NCBI RefSeq assembly: GCF_000518225.1 | Contig: NZ_KI912401.1 | Span: 187,313-251,312, forward strand | Source: Helicobacter pametensis ATCC 51478 | Lineage (GTDB): Bacteria; Campylobacterota; Campylobacteria; Campylobacterales; Helicobacteraceae | DNA length: 64,000 nucleotides | Reading direction: 5' to 3' | In this document: piece after piece, positions 54,270 to 63,424 of the stretch | Layout of the letters: the number at the start of each line of letters is the position of its first letter | Numbering within the stretch: position 1 is the first letter of the stretch | The notes under the pieces: model-generated | The model's database searches: none | What the model saw: the letters and a program-made list of their open reading frames with translations, nothing else | Told to the model about the DNA's origin: nothing | Position numbers and translations under genes: made by a program

Positions 54270-55594
54270 AAAATATACCTAGCCAAATCAACATTTTCGA
54301 CAAGATGGGACAATTTCTTGCGCACAAGATCAGCTGTGATCGTGATGGTCTGCCCCTTGTATGTATGTGCCTCAAAGCTAAGATCTTCCAATACTTTTTC
54401 AATAGTTGTATGAAGTCGTCTTGCTCCGATATCTTCTGTTTTTTGGTTTGCACTGATCGAAAGCCTTGCTAGCTCCACGATCGCCTCATCCTCAAAAACC
54501 AGATCAACTTCCTCAGTCTTAAGTAATGCTTGATATTGCTTAAGAATTGAATTTTTGGTTTGTGTGAGGATTTGCACCATCGCTTCTTCGGTGAGATTGG
54601 AGAGTTCGACTCTTAGAGGGAAACGCCCCTGAAGCTCAGGAATCAAATCACTAGGCTTGCTAAAATGAAAAGCTCCAGCTGCAATAAAGAGGATATGATC
54701 TGTTTTGATCTGTCCAAACTTAGTCTGCACATTACTCCCCTCAACAATAGGGAGAAGATCTCTTTGGACTCCCTCTTTGCTTGGATCACTTCTAGAGCTA
54801 TCCTTGCTACCCACAGCGATTTTGTCAATCTCATCGATAAAAACGATCCCCCCATTTTCTGCGCGCTTAAGTGCTTCATTTTTGATGATCTCTTGATCAA
54901 GTGTATGCTCAAGTGCCTCACTATGCAAAAGATCTTTGGCCTCTTTGATCGTGACTTCTTTTTTGATGCTTTGATTGGGAGCAATGATTTTGACAATAGA
55001 TTCTTGAGCCTTAGAGATTTCTGGCGGAAGCCCAAAATCAGAAAAATCACTTTTTTTGCTAATCTCAATTTCAATCTTTAGATGATCCACTTCCCCATTT
55101 CTGACCTTTTGAAGCATAGTAGCAAAGCTCTTCTCATAATCCTCTTGTTTTTCTTGAGTCACACCGCTAGGCAATGGGGGGAGGAGTTTTTGAGCGATTT
55201 TGGTTTCGATATAGCTTTGAATCTGATCTGCATTTTTTTCTTGATGCTCTTTTTGGACAAGGCTATAGGATGCATTGAGCAGATCCCTGATCATTGATTC
55301 TACATCTCGCCCCACGAAGCCCACTTCTGTGTATTTACTTGCCTCAACCTTTATAAATGGAAGATTGAGCATCTTTGCCATACGCCTTGCGATCTCTGTT
55401 TTTCCAACTCCTGTTGATCCAATCATTAGGATATTTTTGGGAGTGATTTCCTCTTGCAATTCCTTAGGAAGCAAAAAGCGTCGATAACGATTGCGCAAAG
55501 CAATAGCAATTGTTTTTTTGGCTTCGGTTTGACCGATGATGTATTCATCAAGATATTCCACGATTTGTGGGGGTGTCAGTGCTTGAACTTCCAT
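54266..55594 (-). CDS. hslU: ATP-dependent protease ATPase subunit HslU
   Basis: 442 residues. TPPQIVEYLDEYIIGQTEAK, Walker A GSTGVGKTEIARRMAK, GYVGRDVE-like pore loop (GFVGRDVES), Walker B IVFIDEIDKIA and the C-terminal DLARYIL tail that inserts into HslV are all present. It unfolds substrates for HslV. I chose ATG 55594, which shares TAATG with the hslV stop; an open frame extends 15 codons further. Confidence 0.97.
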   Translation of the reverse strand: MEVQALTPPQIVEYLDEYIIGQTEAKKTIAIALRNRYRRFLLPKELQEEITPKNILMIGSTGVGKTEIARRMAKMLNLPFIKVEASKYTEVGFVGRDVESMIRDLLNASYSLVQKEHQEKNADQIQSYIETKIAQKLLPPLPSGVTQEKQEDYEKSFATMLQKVRNGEVDHLKIEIEISKKSDFSDFGLPPEISKAQESIVKIIAPNQSIKKEVTIKEAKDLLHSEALEHTLDQEIIKNEALKRAENGGIVFIDEIDKIAVGSKDSSRSDPSKEGVQRDLLPIVEGSNVQTKFGQIKTDHILFIAAGAFHFSKPSDLIPELQGRFPLRVELSNLTEEAMVQILTQTKNSILKQYQALLKTEEVDLVFEDEAIVELARLSISANQKTEDIGARRLHTTIEKVLEDLSFEAHTYKGQTITITADLVRKKLSHLVENVDLARYIL

Positions 55595-56139
55595 TAGTGT
55601 AGCTCCAAAATTTTGATATTTGTATTTGTATAGATGCAAAGTTCGCCAGCGATTTGAAGAGATTGCTGGACCAATTCCTTGGGATGAAGATGAGCAAATC
55701 GATCAAGAGCGCGTGCTGCGCTAAGTGCATAATTCCCTCCACTTCCAATCGCTGCGATCTTGCCATCTTCGGGCTCGACCACATCGCCAGTCCCACTTAA
55801 AATATAGATTTTTTCTTGATTGAGAACGATCATCATCGCCTCTAAGCGCCTCAAATACTTGTCTTTGCGCCATTCTTTGCTAAACTCGATAATGCTTTTG
55901 AGTAAATCACCCTTTTTGCCCTCCAAAATCCTCTCAAACATATCAAAAAGCTGAAATGCATCCGCAGTGCTTCCAGCAAAACCACTAAGAATCTCTCCAT
56001 TATAAAGGGTGCGGATTTTTGTAGCATTGCCCTTAAGGACACAATTCCCAAAAGTCACCTGACCATCTCCTCCGATAATGGCATATCTTTTGCCCTCATA
56101 CTCACCGCAGTATCCTAGTATCGTTGTAGCCTCAAACAT
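55594..56139 (-). CDS. hslV: ATP-dependent protease subunit HslV
   Basis: 181 residues, N-terminal nucleophile hydrolase. The sequence [10 protein letters not shown] shows a four-residue leader before the likely nucleophilic Thr (aligned with the TTI start of E. coli HslV), followed by [10 protein letters not shown] and [13 protein letters not shown]. It forms the proteolytic double hexamer. The start overlaps the rplI stop (TAATG). Confidence 0.96.
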   Translation of the reverse strand: MFEATTILGYCGEYEGKRYAIIGGDGQVTFGNCVLKGNATKIRTLYNGEILSGFAGSTADAFQLFDMFERILEGKKGDLLKSIIEFSKEWRKDKYLRRLEAMMIVLNQEKIYILSGTGDVVEPEDGKIAAIGSGGNYALSAARALDRFAHLHPKELVQQSLQIAGELCIYTNTNIKILELH

Positions 56140-56585
56140 TACTCGCCTTTGACAATCAGTGTAAATGATGAGTGGATTCCATGTCCCAAGTTGGCTGATA
56201 CTTTGTATTCACCAGTGTGCTTGATAGGTGAGGGGATTTCGATGTGTTTTTTGTCAATCTCTAGACGATGCTCTGTGTGCAAAGCCAGTGAAATCTCTTC
56301 CTTGGTGATCGCACCAAAGAGCGCTCCACTTTCTCCGCATTTTTTATGCATTGTAAGCGTTGTGTGCTCTAAGCTTTTGGCCAATGCCTCTCTCTGAGCT
56401 TTTTCAAGTGCTAGTTTTTCTTCCTGATTGCGCTGCTCTGCCTTGTAGCGATTGATGACTTCATTTGTCGCATGCTTTGCCTTGCCTTTGGCGATCAAAA
56501 AGTTTTGCCCATAGCCATCTTTGACTTCTACGACATCGCCTTTGCGACCCAAAGCTTTGATATCTTCAAGTAATAAAACCTTCAT
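56139..56585 (-). CDS. rplI: 50S ribosomal protein L9
   Basis: 148 residues: [36 protein letters not shown] is the typical L9 N-terminal domain (seen in part as [18 protein letters not shown]), followed by a long helix and a C-terminal rRNA-binding domain. It heads the csd6-side minus-strand operon. The gene order leaves the H. pylori pattern just beyond it, where the accessory island begins. Confidence 0.97.
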   Translation of the reverse strand: MKVLLLEDIKALGRKGDVVEVKDGYGQNFLIAKGKAKHATNEVINRYKAEQRNQEEKLALEKAQREALAKSLEHTTLTMHKKCGESGALFGAITKEEISLALHTEHRLEIDKKHIEIPSPIKHTGEYKVSANLGHGIHSSFTLIVKGE

Positions 56586-56755
56586 TGCTCTATCCTTTTC
56601 ATTGATTCATCCTTCTGGGGAGATAAAATGCGTGGATTTTAGCAAAAGAAGTCAAAGTCTTAGATAGTTGTATAGCTTTCATTTACCTTGAATGTCGCAA
56701 CCCCTTTGTTTATAATTGACATATTCTGTTTTATTAGACTTTCAAAGGCATTTTG

Positions 56756-59700
56756 ATGATTACTTTTAAGCACATCCCCCTCAAAGATTTTGTGAAAAAA
56801 TGCTCTCCCATCAACCCTACCAAAGAAATGATCGAAAGATTTTCCAAAGAGGTTGAGCTCTTTTTACAAAAAGCATCGATACAAGATGATGAAGAATTTC
56901 AAAAAAATGAAATCAATAGATTCCTAGGCAGAGCCTTTGGCTATGACTGCAATACCAGGGGCAAAGTAGATAGCGCGATCTACATCGAGGGAGAGGCTCA
57001 AGTACTGATTGAAGTCAAAGCCCTCAAAAACAAGGCTGAATTTCCCAAAGACACTCCACTCTCCAAAGCCCTCTGTGAATCTATCCTCTATTTTCTTAGA
57101 GAAACACAAAAGAAGCAAAACAACTCCATCAAGCACATCATCCTCTGCAATCCTTATGAGTTCTATATCTTTGATGCCAAAAGCTTCAAGATTTTTGAAA
57201 ATGACAAAAAGATCAAAAAGCTCTACACCAACTGCGATGACAAAGAGGGCACAAACACAAGCACAGAGAAGTTTTATAAAGACTTGGGAGATTATCTCAA
57301 AGATAAGTTTGAAGGAGAGCTACCCTATACACATTTCACACTCTCTCAATCCCTCACACCCCAAGATCTCACTCCCATCTTCCAGCTCCTCTCCCCTCAA
57401 GTGCTTCTAAAAAGCAAAAGAACTCTTGATGCCAACACACTCAACAAAGGATTCTATGAAGAGCTCCTCTATATCTTGGGCTTAGAAGAGGTGAGTGAGA
57501 ATGGCAAAGGCGGAGGCAAGATCCTCATCCAGCCAAGCCATATCCCCCACACCCTCTCTCACTCGATCTCTCAAGCTTATCCACACATCGATCAAGAGGG
57601 CATCTTCACCCTCATCACCACTTGGAATAATCGCATCCTTTTCTTAAGACTTCTAGAATCCATGCTTTTAGGATTCCGACATCTCTCTAAGCCCTTTTTG
57701 GATATCTCCATCATCAAAGATTTCAAGACTTTACAGACGCTGTTTTTTGAGGTTTTAGCCAAGAAGCAAGACTCTCGCTCTGCCTCACTCCCTCAAGAAT
57801 TTCTCTCCATCCCTTATCTCAACTCTAGCCTGTTTGATCGCATCACTTTAGAGAGTGAGGGGAGAGAGATCGGACTGCTGGATTCTCATCCATTGCCACT
57901 TTTTGCTCGATCTATCCTCAAAAAGGAGCTTAAAGACACCCATTCCCTCCCGCTCCTAGAGTATCTCTTCAGATTTTTGCATGCCTATGACTTCACCACC
58001 ACGCCCAAAGACATAGAGGAGGGCGTGAAGAAAAATCACGATCGCCTCATCAACTCTGCCGTGCTTGGGCTTGTCTTCGAAAAACTCAATGGCTACAAAG
58101 AAGGGAGCTTCTACACCCCAAGCTTCATCACGAGCTATATGTGCAAAGAGAGCATCACGCAAGCCACACTAGAGAAGTTCAATTCCACTTATACTTGGCA
58201 GTGCCAAAGTCTAGAATCACTCAAAGCCCAGATCGAGAAAAACACACAAATCAGCGATGAAGAGCTCCGATCCACACTCCTCTCCATCCGCATCTGTGAT
58301 CCAAGTGTGGGGAGCGGACACTTCCTAGTCTCAGCTCTAAATGAAATGATCCACATCGCCTATACACTTAGGATCTTCACTCTCCCTAGAGGATGCTCAC
58401 TGGAGGTGGAAAATGATGAGATCCTTATCCATACGCGAGAAGGAGTGTTTGCCTACACACGCCCAAGTCATCAAGATGAAGATGAGCACATCATCCAAAC
58501 AAGACTGTTCAATCTCAAAAAATCCATCATCGAAAACTGCCTCTTTGGCGTGGATATTAACCCAAACTCTTGTGAGATCACTAAGCTTAGACTTTGGATC
58601 GAGCTTCTTAAATATAGCTTCTATCTCTTTGATGAGCAAGGCAAGCCCACTGATGCCCTAGAAACCCTGCCCAATATCGATATCAATATCAAGTGTGGTA
58701 ATAGTCTTATCTCTAATTTCCCTCTTGATTCCAATCTCAGCATCGGGCAGACTAGAAGCTTTGCCCAAAACCTCAAAACCTCCATCCAAAACTACAAAGA
58801 CTCAGTCAAGCTCTACAAAGAAGGTATGGGAGAAAAAGCCAAGATCCTCCAAGACATCCAAAGTGTCAAATCCCTCATCACCTCCTATCTCGCAGAGCAA
58901 AACCCGCTCAATGCCAAGCTCAGAGAATCCCTCAAGGAATTCATCCAAATCTATGGAGATGAGAGCTTTGATATCAGATCAGAGTTTGGGATGGCGATGC
59001 TTAGGCTTGCTAGAGAGAAGCGATATCGATTTACCCCCACACTCACAAGCCTAGAGCCAATGGCGATGGATGCAAGGGGAGAGAAACTCCTAGAAGTGAT
59101 CCAAGAGAGCTATGAAGCCATCGAATCACTTAGATCAAGTGAAAGCTTTGAGTGGAGGTTTGAGTTCCCTGAAGTGCTGGATGAGGAGGGGAACTTCATG
59201 GGGTTTGATTGCGTGATTGGCAATCCACCTTATATCCGCCAAGAACTCATCAAAGATCTCAAACCCACTCTTGCCAAAAGCTATGAGATCTTCAAAGGCA
59301 CAAGCGATATCTATACTTATTTCTTTGAGCGGGGCTATCATCTCCTAAGAGAGGGTGGAATCCTCTCTTACATCACAAGCAATAAATGGACTAGAGCTGG
59401 ATATGGAGAGGCTCTAAGGAGATTTATCCTAGAGAAAAGCACTTTTAAAAGCTATATTGATTTCAATGGTGAAAAAGTCTTTGAGAGCGCCACGGTGGAT
59501 ACCTCTATCACAAGCTTCCTCAAACTCTCTCCACAAGAAGGACATCAAGTGGGATATCTCTCTTGCAATGATGGCTCAAAGCTTTTGGATTCTAAGCTTG
59601 ACTTTCTCCCTCAAAACTCCCTATCTAGTGAGTCTCTGACATTTTCCTCTAGCTCTGTGATGGCTCTCAAAAAGAAAATCGAATCTATTGGCACACCACT

Positions 59701-60499
59701 CAAAGAATGGGACATCACCATCAACTATGGGATCAAAACAGGCTACAACGAAGCCTTTATCATCACAACTGAGAAAAGAGAGGAGATCCTAAACAACTGC
59801 AAAACCCAAGAGGAGAGAGAAGCCACAGAGAAAATCATTAGAAAAATGTTAAGAGGAAGGGATATCAAACGCTACTCTTATGAATGGGCAGATTTGTGGA
59901 TCATCGGAACCTTCCCAAGTCTAAAGCTCAATATCGAGGATTATCCCTCTCTCAAATCTTATCTCTCTCAATTTCGCCCAAGAATTGATCAAAGTGGAGA
60001 AAAAGGATGCAGAAAGAAAACAAGTAATCAATGGTTTGAAACACAGGATAGCATTGCTTATTATGGGGAGTTTGAGAGGGAGAAGATTGTATATAGTGAA
60101 ATTGTTAGAGAGCCACAATTTCATTTAGATACAGAACATTTTTTCGCTGAAGCTACAAGTTTTGTTTTGACGGGAAAAAATCTAAAGTATCTCATAGCCT
60201 TGCTTAATAATTCTTTTGTGGCTTTTGCATTTAAAACATTTTATGCAGGAGGGGGACTAGGGGAAAGTGGCTATCGTTACAAAAAAGCATTTTTAGAAAG
60301 ATTGCCTATCCCAAAAATCACAGAATCAAACAAACCCACAGCAGACAAAATCATCGCTTTAGTAGAGGAGATTCTAACAGCAAAAGAGCAAAACCCCAGC
60401 TCCCCCACCCAAGAGCTAGAATCCCAAATCGATTCTCTAGTCTATAAGCTCTACAACCTCACAGATGAGGAAATCACAATTATTGAAAGCAAGGAGTAA
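56756..60499 (+). CDS. Type IIG restriction-modification protein (Eco57I-like nuclease-methyltransferase)
   Basis: 1247 residues combining nuclease, methyltransferase and specificity parts. N-terminal PD-(D/E)XK-like: VDSAIYIEGE (D72) and LIEVKALK (E86, K88). Methyltransferase motif I DPSVGSGHF near 515 and motif IV GNPPY at 823-826, which predicts N6-adenine methylation. The target-recognition region follows (about 1000-1200), ending in YKKAFLERLPIP, as in Eco57I-type enzymes. The start ATG 56756 is preceded by AAAGG. Roughly 56,760-59,980 is rich in C on the plus strand; 60,000-60,340 becomes AT-rich. The last 27 residues recur as a short ORF at 63425. Confidence 0.9.
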   Translation: MITFKHIPLKDFVKKCSPINPTKEMIERFSKEVELFLQKASIQDDEEFQKNEINRFLGRAFGYDCNTRGKVDSAIYIEGEAQVLIEVKALKNKAEFPKDTPLSKALCESILYFLRETQKKQNNSIKHIILCNPYEFYIFDAKSFKIFENDKKIKKLYTNCDDKEGTNTSTEKFYKDLGDYLKDKFEGELPYTHFTLSQSLTPQDLTPIFQLLSPQVLLKSKRTLDANTLNKGFYEELLYILGLEEVSENGKGGGKILIQPSHIPHTLSHSISQAYPHIDQEGIFTLITTWNNRILFLRLLESMLLGFRHLSKPFLDISIIKDFKTLQTLFFEVLAKKQDSRSASLPQEFLSIPYLNSSLFDRITLESEGREIGLLDSHPLPLFARSILKKELKDTHSLPLLEYLFRFLHAYDFTTTPKDIEEGVKKNHDRLINSAVLGLVFEKLNGYKEGSFYTPSFITSYMCKESITQATLEKFNSTYTWQCQSLESLKAQIEKNTQISDEELRSTLLSIRICDPSVGSGHFLVSALNEMIHIAYTLRIFTLPRGCSLEVENDEILIHTREGVFAYTRPSHQDEDEHIIQTRLFNLKKSIIENCLFGVDINPNSCEITKLRLWIELLKYSFYLFDEQGKPTDALETLPNIDINIKCGNSLISNFPLDSNLSIGQTRSFAQNLKTSIQNYKDSVKLYKEGMGEKAKILQDIQSVKSLITSYLAEQNPLNAKLRESLKEFIQIYGDESFDIRSEFGMAMLRLAREKRYRFTPTLTSLEPMAMDARGEKLLEVIQESYEAIESLRSSESFEWRFEFPEVLDEEGNFMGFDCVIGNPPYIRQELIKDLKPTLAKSYEIFKGTSDIYTYFFERGYHLLREGGILSYITSNKWTRAGYGEALRRFILEKSTFKSYIDFNGEKVFESATVDTSITSFLKLSPQEGHQVGYLSCNDGSKLLDSKLDFLPQNSLSSESLTFSSSSVMALKKKIESIGTPLKEWDITINYGIKTGYNEAFIITTEKREEILNNCKTQEEREATEKIIRKMLRGRDIKRYSYEWADLWIIGTFPSLKLNIEDYPSLKSYLSQFRPRIDQSGEKGCRKKTSNQWFETQDSIAYYGEFEREKIVYSEIVREPQFHLDTEHFFAEATSFVLTGKNLKYLIALLNNSFVAFAFKTFYAGGGLGESGYRYKKAFLERLPIPKITESNKPTADKIIALVEEILTAKEQNPSSPTQELESQIDSLVYKLYNLTDEEITIIESKE
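60417..60471 (+). repeat. 55-bp exact direct repeat, copy A (3' end of the type IIG gene)
   Basis: Identical to 63459-63513, 3042 bp away. It encodes ESQIDSLVYKLYNLTDE in the type IIG protein. Outside the exact part the similarity continues for a few bases on each side. Confidence 0.95.
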
Positions 60500-60501
60500 A
60501 A

Positions 60502-62274
60502 ATGAATATAAAAATTAAAGCAATCCATATAAAAAATTTTAGATCAATTCTAGATTTAAAGATCAATGTGGAAGAACAAAATGGACTAATTGTTTTCTGT
60601 GGTGCAAACAATGTGGGAAAAACAAATGTATTAAAAGCTTTGGCTTTATTTTTTGCCAAAAACACATTCTTTCCTTTAACAGATTCTCCATCCTATAAAT
60701 ATGAAGGTTCTAGGGGTTCTAGTTATAGACCCAGAATTGAGGTTATGTTTGATAATGGCGGTGATACATATCATATTATAAAAGATTGGAATCTTAAACA
60801 TGGGGATGAAAATCGAATAGATATTTTTGAGGATGATGGAGAGCATGGCTATAAAATATTTGGAACAAAAAATAGAAACAAACTTAATAAAAAGGAAATT
60901 AAAAATTTTCTTAAAAATATAAATTTCTTTTTCTTAGAAGCAATCAATATTTCTTTTCCGGAAACCATACAAATACTTGTTGATGATGTTTTTGGACTTG
61001 AAACAGCAAAGAAAAGAATAGGAAGCAGAAAGCAAGCATTAAAAAACAAGGTTATAGATATATTGCAAGGACTAAAAGAAATTCTTGATGATCTAGCTTC
61101 AAATATTTCTCCAATTTTTGAAAGATATAAGGAGGAGTGGGGGCTTGGCTTTGATGTCCCGCAAAAAGTAGAAAATTTTCGTGATCTATTGATAGCGAGA
61201 ACAGATTTTTACATCCAAGATAAATCAAATGGTAAAAAACTAGATTCAAAGGGTTCGGGACTGCAAAGACTATCTCATATCTTAATGCATTTCAGAATCT
61301 TGGAAAAATTTATCGACAGCAATAAAAATTGGATTATCGCTATTGATGAGCCAGATGTTTATCTTCATACAGGGCTGCAGAAAAAACTATTGTCTGATAT
61401 GAAGAAATACGGAAAACATGGACAATTTTTTATAACCACACATTCGCCAATATTTATTGATTGCAATACTTTTGAGAATGTATTTTTATTAGAACAAAAT
61501 ATTAGTGAAAAAATATTTACAAGAACGGGCAACAAAAAACACAATCGTATTTCTACGGATTTAGTTGATGTTGGCGAAAATATTGGTATCCAAAAGATTA
61601 AAGAATACCTTGGAATTGAAGACGAAGATTTTTTGATTTTTGATGGCTTTAATATTCTTGTTGAAGGCGATTGTGACAAAGTTTATTTGGAAAAGCTTTG
61701 CGATATTTTTGGATATGAAAAGCCCCAAATTAGATCATGTGATGGGGCAGATAATATTGCACAATTTTTAAATTATTGCGATGCCTTAGCCCAAGAAAAT
61801 ACATTTTTTAGGGTCATTTTAGATAACGATCAAAAAGGAAGAGAGCAATACAAAAAGCTCGAGGACAAAAAATTTTCAAAAATAAAATATGAGGTTTTGC
61901 TAATTGATGGAAGTACTATATTGGAAAATGATAAAAATATTGAGATCGAAGACATGCTTCCTGTCGAAGTAACATGTGAGCTTCTCAATATAATTCTTAA
62001 AAAAGCCAAATTGCAAAGTTTTTCAAAAAATGAGATTTCTAAATTCAAAATAAACTTAACACAATCGGCTTTTAAAAACAAAGGGGTTTTAAATTTCTTA
62101 GAGAATAAAAAAAATGATAAAAATCCAGATGGTGGAGAAAAGATAAAAATTGATAGTTCTAGTGTTAAAAAAAATTTAGCTCAATTTTTTAAGAAATCAC
62201 TCAACAAAAATCAGATCGAATTGTTACTTAGCGATAAAAAAGTTCAAGATTTGATAAAAATGACAAAACGGTAA
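60502..62274 (+). CDS. OLD-family ATPase/TOPRIM nuclease (class 1)
   Basis: 590 residues. The ABC-type ATPase has Walker A GANNVGKT (34-41), a signature-like SGLQRLSHILMHF (about 253), Walker B IIAIDEPDVYLH (about 275) and an H-loop TTHSPIF. A TOPRIM domain follows with ILVEGDCDKVYLEKL (about 384) and VILDNDQKG (about 437). GajA of Gabija has this layout, but no UvrD-like GajB gene is adjacent. It starts 2 nt after the type IIG stop with AAGGAG, so it is probably co-expressed. Its codon use is more AT-rich than the type IIG gene. A phage-defence role is likely by family and place. Confidence 0.87.
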   Translation: MNIKIKAIHIKNFRSILDLKINVEEQNGLIVFCGANNVGKTNVLKALALFFAKNTFFPLTDSPSYKYEGSRGSSYRPRIEVMFDNGGDTYHIIKDWNLKHGDENRIDIFEDDGEHGYKIFGTKNRNKLNKKEIKNFLKNINFFFLEAINISFPETIQILVDDVFGLETAKKRIGSRKQALKNKVIDILQGLKEILDDLASNISPIFERYKEEWGLGFDVPQKVENFRDLLIARTDFYIQDKSNGKKLDSKGSGLQRLSHILMHFRILEKFIDSNKNWIIAIDEPDVYLHTGLQKKLLSDMKKYGKHGQFFITTHSPIFIDCNTFENVFLLEQNISEKIFTRTGNKKHNRISTDLVDVGENIGIQKIKEYLGIEDEDFLIFDGFNILVEGDCDKVYLEKLCDIFGYEKPQIRSCDGADNIAQFLNYCDALAQENTFFRVILDNDQKGREQYKKLEDKKFSKIKYEVLLIDGSTILENDKNIEIEDMLPVEVTCELLNIILKKAKLQSFSKNEISKFKINLTQSAFKNKGVLNFLENKKNDKNPDGGEKIKIDSSSVKKNLAQFFKKSLNKNQIELLLSDKKVQDLIKMTKR

Positions 62275-62303
62275 AAAAATTCCACCATCCCCAAGCTAAG
62301 GAG
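62272..62303 (+). repeat. Junction repeat, copy A (remnant of a gene 3' end)
   Basis: The stretch before the unknown gene resembles the 3' end of the membrane gene at 63101; CCCAAGCTAAGGAG (62290-62303) is identical to 63406-63419, and the preceding bases match with small gaps. It looks like a leftover stop-plus-ribosome-site segment. Confidence 0.7.
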
Positions 62304-62308
62304 CAAAA

Positions 62309-62950
62309 ATGTCTTTTCAATTTGAAATCACACTAGGCGAAGACACAGAGTTTGGAGGAGTGTGGGACGAGCAAGATGTTTTAGATTTTTTGGATAGTGA
62401 GGTTTGCTTCAAAAATCGATTCTATAAAAAGCGAAAAATCTTTAGCTTCAAGATCGACTCAATCCTAGATAATCTCAAAGAATGCAAAGCTACGCATTAC
62501 CTTAGATATTTGCAAGAGAAATATTTCAGAGTGATAGATATGCAAGATCTTATAATGGTATATACACATTATGAGTTTGATAATGGATTTTTATCGATTA
62601 GTCTTGCACAAGATGGGGATCAAGTGATCCTCTCTTATCGGAATCACAGGGGAAAATATCAAGAACTCAAAGTGATACAAGCTTATTTTTATGCAGGGAG
62701 TATAGATGACACACGAGCGATTCTATGTGTAGATCTTGTGGAGTATGACTCTACTTATAGATATGCTATTTTGGACAAATCAACCAAAAGAGCAATCAAG
62801 TATGAAGAATTGTGTGAATTTTTGAACAGGCATAATCCACGAGATAAAACCCCACCAAAGTTTGTAGAAAAACCCAAACCCTCACCACAGCTAAGTTTTG
62901 AATTTAAAGTGATTGATGGGATTGTGAATCTCGTGGAAAAAAGAGAATAA
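62309..62950 (+). CDS. Protein of unknown function in the type IIG-OLD cassette
   Basis: 213 residues, no signal peptide or membrane helix. It is acidic near the start (LGEDTEFGGVWDEQDVLDFLD), with mixed alpha/beta content, and ends in a Pro/Lys-rich linker and a short FEFKVIDGIVNLVEKRE tail. I recognise no motif. AAGGAG is 5 nt before the ATG. It follows the OLD gene by 34 nt and precedes a small membrane gene. It could be an accessory or immunity factor of the island, but that is only position. Confidence 0.75.
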   Translation: MSFQFEITLGEDTEFGGVWDEQDVLDFLDSEVCFKNRFYKKRKIFSFKIDSILDNLKECKATHYLRYLQEKYFRVIDMQDLIMVYTHYEFDNGFLSISLAQDGDQVILSYRNHRGKYQELKVIQAYFYAGSIDDTRAILCVDLVEYDSTYRYAILDKSTKRAIKYEELCEFLNRHNPRDKTPPKFVEKPKPSPQLSFEFKVIDGIVNLVEKRE

Positions 62951-62960
62951 GGATGAAGAT

Positions 62961-62994
62961 AGATGGAGGGGTATTATCCATAGAAACTCCATCT
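62961..62994 (+). repeat. Inverted repeat, 8-bp arms (agatggag / ctccatct)
   Basis: Arms 62961-62968 and 62987-62994 with an 18-nt loop. There is no T-tract after it, so it is not a typical terminator. Confidence 0.5.
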
Positions 62995-63014
62995 CAAATC
63001 AAAGGAATGACAAT

Positions 63015-63140
63015 ATGAATGCCGAAGATATCAGGCTGCAAATCAGTCGAGCATTTGGACTGCTAAATAGTGAAGACATTATCAAAATAGAAGCCATATC
63101 ATGGCTTCTATTGAGGAGCATACTTCAGACTATTTACTAG
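63015..63140 (+). CDS. Possible small ORF, 41 residues
   Basis: MNAEDIRLQISRAFGLLNSE and a C-terminal hydrophobic stretch. The ATG has AAAGGA 8 nt upstream, better than the start of the overlapping membrane gene. It overlaps that gene's first 40 nt in a different frame, so it may be a leader that couples translation, or the stump of a broken gene. No homologue is known to me. Confidence 0.3.
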   Translation: MNAEDIRLQISRAFGLLNSEDIIKIEAISWLLLRSILQTIY

Positions 63141-63415
63141 GAAATTTTGTTTTGGCTTTGGTTTTTATAGGCTTATTTTTGGGTGTGGTATGGGAGCACT
63201 CAAGAACACTGCTTATTATTTTGGGATACGGAGTTGTTTCAATGTTTTTTATCATCTCTCCCAAATATCTAGTCCCAGCGATGAGCTTTTTTGATTCCAA
63301 AAAAGCTTTGCTTGATCCCATTTGCACCCTTGGGGGACTCTATACACTCCTCTTTGGATTTTTGGCTTACTCTTTTATCAAAACCATTCGCAAAAACTCC
63401 ATCATCCCAAGCTAA
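63101..63415 (+). CDS. Small membrane protein of unknown function
   Basis: 104 residues with three hydrophobic segments (FVLALVFIGLFLGVVW, LLIILGYGVVSMFFII and TLGGLYTLLFGFLAYSF, about 16-97). No family is recognised. The ribosome site before the ATG is poor, so it may depend on translation of the upstream small ORF. Its 3' end (IRKNSIIPS) recurs as a remnant before the gene at 62309. Followed after 9 nt by the 38-residue ORF. Confidence 0.6.
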   Translation: MASIEEHTSDYLLGNFVLALVFIGLFLGVVWEHSRTLLIILGYGVVSMFFIISPKYLVPAMSFFDSKKALLDPICTLGGLYTLLFGFLAYSFIKTIRKNSIIPS

Positions 63416-63419
63416 GGAG
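63406..63419 (+). repeat. Junction repeat, copy B
   Basis: CCCAAGCTAAGGAG, identical to 62290-62303. Here it holds the membrane gene's stop codon and the ribosome site of the next ORF. Confidence 0.8.
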
Positions 63420-63424
63420 AAGCA

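Noticed and set aside
60502..62274. Calling this locus a Gabija system
   Set aside because: The OLD protein fits GajA, but no UvrD-like GajB gene is adjacent in the window. The SF1 helicase at 12581 is of the Dna2/Upf1 type and 45 kb away.
62961..62994. Inverted repeat as a transposon end or attachment site
   Set aside because: No transposase, integrase, tRNA gene or target duplication is nearby.
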